Positions 60,897 to 64,000 of a DNA stretch of 64,000 nucleotides are shown piece after piece. This stretch comes from JBFWUM01 sp050247255 (GTDB lineage: Bacteria; Acidobacteriota; Vicinamibacteria; Vicinamibacterales; UBA2999). The stretch's first letter is position 1, and each line of letters begins with the position of its first letter. Both the position numbers and the translations under genes were made by a program. Below the pieces are notes generated by a model. The model saw only the letters and a list, made by a program, of their open reading frames with translations. It did not search any database and had not been told where the DNA came from. The stretch spans positions 19,533-83,532 of the forward strand of contig JBFWUM010000015.1 in the NCBI GenBank assembly GCA_050247255.1. The letters are read 5' to 3'.

Positions 60897-62390
60897 ATGA
60901 GAGTGCGGTTTGCGCCGTCGCCGACGGGGCAGCTGCACGTCGGCAACGCGCGGACGGCGCTCTTCAACTGGTTGTTGGCGCAGGGGACCGGCGGGACGCT
61001 CATCCTGCGCATCGAGGACACTGATGTCGCCCGCTCGACGCGCGAGTCCGAACTCGCCATCATCGACGACCTGAAGTGGCTCGGTCTCGACTGGGCGGAA
61101 GGGGTGGACGCAGGGGGCGACCACGGGCCGTATCGCCAGTCCGAGCGCATTCATATCTATCGCGCGCACGCGGTGGAGCTGATGTCGAAAGGGCAGGCCT
61201 ACCAGTGCTTCTGCTCCCCCGGGCAGCTCGAGGCCGACCGCGCCGCGGCGCTCGCCGCCGGGCGGCCGCCGAAATACTCCGGCCGCTGCCGCGGCATCGC
61301 GAAGGATGAAGCGAGGCGCCGGATCGAGAACGGCGAGAAGGCAGTGATTCGTTTTCGCGTTCCCGAGGGACGCGAGGTCACGTTCCGCGATCTCGTGCGC
61401 GGCGACGTCACCTTCCACACCGACGTCGTCGGCGACCCGGTGCTGGTGCGCTCCGACGGCATCCCCGCCTACAACTTCGCCGTCGTCATCGACGATGCGC
61501 TGATGGGAATTACGCACGTCGTGCGGGGCGAAGATCACATCTCGAATACGCCGCGGCAGCTGCTGCTGTACGAAGCCTTCGGGTGGAGCCCGCCGGCATT
61601 CGCGCACGTCTCGCTGGTGATGGGTCCTGACCACAGTCCGCTCTCCAAGCGCCACGGCGCGACGTCGGTGCGGGAGTTTCGCGGTCGCGGCTACCTGCCC
61701 GAGGCGCTGGCCAACTACCTGGCGCTCATCGGCTGGTCGCCCGGCGAGGGGCAGGAGCTGCTGCCAATCGAGGAGCTGGCGCGCCGCTTCCGCCTCGAGG
61801 ATGTTGGACACAGCGCCGGCGTCTTCGATCCGGAGAAACTGGCGTGGGTCAATCGGCACTACCTGAAGACGGCGGACCCCAGGCGCCTCGCCGATCTGGC
61901 GGTGCCGTACCTGCAGGAGGCCGGCTGGCTGGCGACGCCAAGCGAGATCGATCGTGATTTTCTCGCCGCCGTCGTGCCGGTCGCTGCCGGCGTCGTCGAT
62001 CGGCTCGAGCAGATTCCCTCGCGCCTGAAATTCCTCTTCGACTACTCGGCGTCGCGGACGCTGGCCGATCCGGCCGCGCGGGCGGAAGCCGGCGCGGCGG
62101 CCGCTGTCATTCACGCGCTCGCCGACGAACTCCTGCAGGGGGCGCCGATGCTGGATCGCGATGCGTTTCGCGCGACGGCGGCACGCGTGCGCGAGCGCAC
62201 CGGGCAGAAGGGGAAGGCGCTCTTCCACCCAATCCGCCTGGCGCTGACCGGAGAGCCCGAAGGGATGGAGCTGGATCTCGCCGTCCCGTTCATCGAGCGA
62301 GGCTCGACGCTGGACCCGTCGTACCTCACGCCGATCCTGAGCGCGGCCGATCGCGCGGCGGCGTTCGCCGCCGAGCTTGGATCGCGTTGA
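60897..62390 (+). CDS. gltX: Glutamyl-tRNA synthetase
   Basis: 497-residue class I synthetase that charges tRNA-Glu (and perhaps tRNA-Gln in lineages without GlnRS). Signature VRFAPSPTGQLHVGNARTAL (HIGH motif form) and PLSKRHGATSV (KMSKS form); full C-terminal anticodon-binding part. ATG 60897 was chosen as the family starts M-x-VRFAPSPTG; an in-frame ATG at 60873 inside the hairpin stem would add MTPDPITK. No Shine-Dalgarno is seen outside the hairpin. Confidence 0.97.
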   Translation: MRVRFAPSPTGQLHVGNARTALFNWLLAQGTGGTLILRIEDTDVARSTRESELAIIDDLKWLGLDWAEGVDAGGDHGPYRQSERIHIYRAHAVELMSKGQAYQCFCSPGQLEADRAAALAAGRPPKYSGRCRGIAKDEARRRIENGEKAVIRFRVPEGREVTFRDLVRGDVTFHTDVVGDPVLVRSDGIPAYNFAVVIDDALMGITHVVRGEDHISNTPRQLLLYEAFGWSPPAFAHVSLVMGPDHSPLSKRHGATSVREFRGRGYLPEALANYLALIGWSPGEGQELLPIEELARRFRLEDVGHSAGVFDPEKLAWVNRHYLKTADPRRLADLAVPYLQEAGWLATPSEIDRDFLAAVVPVAAGVVDRLEQIPSRLKFLFDYSASRTLADPAARAEAGAAAAVIHALADELLQGAPMLDRDAFRATAARVRERTGQKGKALFHPIRLALTGEPEGMELDLAVPFIERGSTLDPSYLTPILSAADRAAAFAAELGSR

Positions 62391-62397
62391 CGAAGCT

Positions 62398-63114
62398 GTG
62401 AAAATTTACGGGATCAACCCCGTGTTCGAGGCGCTGCAGTCGGGCCGCGTGACCGCGGTGCGCGTGGCGGACCGAGGGAATGCGCGCCTGCAGCAGCTGC
62501 TGGCGCTCGCCGAGGAGCGTGGCGTGCGCATCACGCGCGTGCCGGGCGACGTGCTCGATCGGGAGTCGCGCGGCGGCGTGCATCAAGGTGTGGTGGCCGA
62601 CGTCGAGGAGATCCGCGACTACAGTCTCGAGGATCTGGTGCGCGGCGCGCGCGGCCCGGCGCTGCTCGTGGTCCTCGACGGCATCGAGGATCCGCAGAAC
62701 CTGGGCGCCATCCTGCGGACGGCTGACGCCGCCGGCGTCGATGGCGTGGTGGTCCAGAGCCGGCGATCGGCGGCACTTGGGGGAGCGGCCGGGAAGGCTT
62801 CGGCTGGGGCGATCGCCCATACTCGGCTGGCTGAGGTTGTGAACATCGCCCGGGCGCTGGACGAACTGAAGGAATTGGGGGTCTGGACCGTCGGACTGGC
62901 AGGAGAAGCCTCAAGTCCTTACGTATCAATAGATTTCACGGTGCCGACGGCCCTTGTTCTAGGGGCGGAGGGGACAGGGCTGCGGCGGCTGGTCCGGGAG
63001 AAGTGCGACTTCCTGGCGTCCATCCCCATGCACGGGCGGGTCAACAGCCTCAATGTGTCGGTAGCGGCTGGGGTTGCGCTGTTCGAGGCAGTGAGGCAGC
63101 GCACCTTGCGGTAA
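62398..63114 (+). CDS. rlmB: 23S rRNA (guanosine-2'-O-) methyltransferase RlmB
   Basis: 238-residue SpoU-family methyltransferase with trefoil knot. N-domain opens VKIYGINPVFEALQSGRVTA; knot motifs 1-3 are NLGAILRTADAAGVDGVVV, ALVLGAEGTGLRRLVREKCD and SLNVSVAAGVALFEAVR. GTG 62398 is preferred; an in-frame TTG at 62377 would overlap gltX. It modifies G2251-type guanosine in 23S rRNA in E. coli; the same target is assumed. Confidence 0.93.
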   Translation: MKIYGINPVFEALQSGRVTAVRVADRGNARLQQLLALAEERGVRITRVPGDVLDRESRGGVHQGVVADVEEIRDYSLEDLVRGARGPALLVVLDGIEDPQNLGAILRTADAAGVDGVVVQSRRSAALGGAAGKASAGAIAHTRLAEVVNIARALDELKELGVWTVGLAGEASSPYVSIDFTVPTALVLGAEGTGLRRLVREKCDFLASIPMHGRVNSLNVSVAAGVALFEAVRQRTLR

Positions 63115-63135
63115 TGGCACGGTAACTGCTATTAT
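63106..63135 (+). promoter_or_regulatory. Promoter for the tRNA-tuf cluster
   Basis: TTGCGG (63106-63111), 18-base spacer, TATTAT (63130-63135); a start near 63142 would be 8 bases before tRNA-Thr. The -35 overlaps the last codons of rlmB. Confidence 0.5.
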
Positions 63136-63149
63136 TCGCTCTTTGTCTG

Positions 63150-63226
63150 GCTGGCGTAGCTCAGTCCGGTAGAGCAGCTGATTTGTAATCAGCCGGTCGG
63201 GGGTTCAAATCCCTCCGCCAGCTCCA
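63150..63226 (+). tRNA. tRNA-Thr (TGT anticodon)
   Basis: 77 bases with encoded CCA. Acceptor GCTGGCG/CGCCAGC, D arm AGCTCAGTCCGGTAGAGC, anticodon loop TTTGTAA (TGT), T arm GGGGGTTCAAATCCCTC. Discriminator T. Confidence 0.97.
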
Positions 63227-63354
63227 TCGGATGACGGCAGCGCCGGCCCTGGCCGCGGGTCTTCAGGGAACAGGGCACACACGGACTCACAACCAGTTTG
63301 CGCAGGCCGCCACGCGATCGCGTGAACGCCGGAGGCACGACAAAAGAAAGTTTC

Positions 63355-63441
63355 GGGGAGGTGGCGGAGCGGTCAATCGCAGCAGACTGTAAATCTGCCG
63401 CCCTAGTGGCTACGGAGGTTCGAACCCTCCCCTCCCCACCA
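63355..63441 (+). tRNA. tRNA-Tyr (GTA anticodon)
   Basis: 87 bases with the long class II variable arm expected for tRNA-Tyr and encoded CCA. Acceptor GGGGAGG/CCTCCCC, anticodon loop CTGTAAA (GTA), T arm GAGGTTCGAACCCTC. Discriminator A. Confidence 0.97.
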
Positions 63442-63653
63442 ACTTCCACCCGCGTCCCGGTGCGAAGTTGGGGACGCGACGTGAAGTTGGTGGACGCTGT
63501 TTTCTGGCGGCAAGTTGCGCTGCGCGCAACACCGCGGTGAGTTGTCGGGTGCAGAGTCGGCGAGCGTCGAAGGAAGGCCGTTACGGCCTTCCGGTAGAGA
63601 GGGCCGCCGAGCGCAGTGCGAGCGCTCGATTGGCAGGCGAGCTAGAGCGCGAG
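63442..63653. other. 212-base spacer in tRNA cluster with strong hairpin
   Basis: No gene seen. It contains a perfect 9-bp hairpin GGAAGGCCG/CGGCCTTCC with loop TTA at 63572-63592 and a repeated AAGTTGG (63464, 63484). There is no U-run after the hairpin, so it may be a processing site or repeat and not a terminator. Confidence 0.5.
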
Positions 63654-63728
63654 GCGGGAGTAACTCAGTGGTAGAGTCACAGCCTTCCAAGCTGTTGGTC
63701 GCGGGTTCGATCCCCGTCTCCCGCTCCA
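63654..63728 (+). tRNA. tRNA-Gly (TCC anticodon)
   Basis: 75 bases with encoded CCA. Acceptor GCGGGAG/CTCCCGC, anticodon loop CTTCCAA (TCC), T arm GCGGGTTCGATCCCCGT. Discriminator T. Two bases before the next tRNA. Confidence 0.97.
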
Positions 63729-63730
63729 TC

Positions 63731-63806
<76 letters not shown>

Positions 63807-63828
63807 TTTAACACGAGCGAATACACAC

Positions 63829-64000
63829 ATGGCGAAAGAGAAATTCGATCGGTCCAAACCGCACGTCAACGTGGGCACCATCGGTCACATCGACCACGGC
63901 AAGACGACGCTGACGGCCGCGCTGACGAAGGTGGCTGCGGACAAGGGGTGGGCGAAGTTCGTGCCCTATGACGAAGTGGCCAAGGCCAGCGAGTCGCAGG
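63829..64000 (+). CDS. tuf: Elongation factor Tu (cut by window end)
   Basis: First 57 residues of EF-Tu: MAKEKFDRSKPHVNVGTIGH, with the P-loop GHIDHGKTTL (Ile where most have Val). It continues ADKGWAKFVPYDEVAKASES, whose insert relative to E. coli is seen in some phyla. The frame is open at position 64000. EF-Tu brings aminoacyl-tRNA to the ribosome; tRNA genes directly upstream probably share its transcript. Confidence 0.97.
   Translation, partial: MAKEKFDRSKPHVNVGTIGHIDHGKTTLTAALTKVAADKGWAKFVPYDEVAKASESQ

Noticed and set aside
63227..63354. 128-base gap between tRNA-Thr and tRNA-Tyr considered for another tRNA
   Set aside because: No cloverleaf can be drawn; only a CGCGATCGCG palindrome is present.

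Overview
The window is 64 kb of GC-rich bacterial DNA that reads like an environmental or draft assembly: there is a 100-base run of N inside nuoN. The gene set is Gram-negative (TonB receptor, outer-membrane lipoprotein, heptose kinase, heptosyltransferase, O-antigen ligase). Dense operons with 4-base stop/start overlaps, together with several families of short interspersed repeats, suggest an Acidobacteriota lineage, perhaps Vicinamibacteria. That placement is inference; no rRNA gene is present to test it.

Layout. 1-2137: 5' part of a maltooligosyl trehalose synthase gene, cut by the window edge. 2262-3407: DUF4956 membrane protein and YajQ. 3436-8727 (minus strand): a signalling operon of wHTH protein, two DUF5985-like membrane proteins, TonB-dependent receptor, YfiR-like periplasmic protein and a CHASE8-type hybrid histidine kinase. 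Divergent from it, 8948-15730 (plus strand): a gas-vesicle cluster (gvpJ-like, gvpA, three gvpF/L paralogues, gvpG, a second gvpJ/M-like gene, gvpK) that contains a soluble GAF-PAS-PAS histidine kinase and a single-domain response regulator, and has no gvpN. Then come a DUF523 gene, a decayed nei glycosylase gene behind lhr, a nitroreductase and a glycosyltransferase-like gene.

24214-35170: a respiratory complex I operon nuoABCDEFHJKLMN that lacks nuoG and nuoI; nuoN is interrupted by the assembly gap. 35312-40790: small accessory genes, a cold-shock gene, purH and a DinB-like gene. 40874-44274: an LPS-core type cluster on the minus strand. 44329-47533: a TPR protein, a lipoprotein and ispE.

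47601-64000: a housekeeping stretch on the plus strand: tRNA-Gln, prs, rplY, pth, rpsF-rpsR-rplI, a peroxiredoxin, dnaB, alr, radA, a PIN/TRAM protein, plsC, a B3/4 protein, ispDF, gltX, rlmB, then tRNA-Thr, tRNA-Tyr, tRNA-Gly, tRNA-Thr and tuf, an order also seen in the E. coli tufB region. A MATE transporter gene lies opposite.

The most unusual content is (1) the gas-vesicle cluster with built-in two-component signalling, placed back to back with a TonB/YfiR/CHASE8 signalling operon, and (2) several families of short repeats that have entered or reshaped coding regions, including one that appears to encode the hydrophobic core of a lipoprotein signal peptide.
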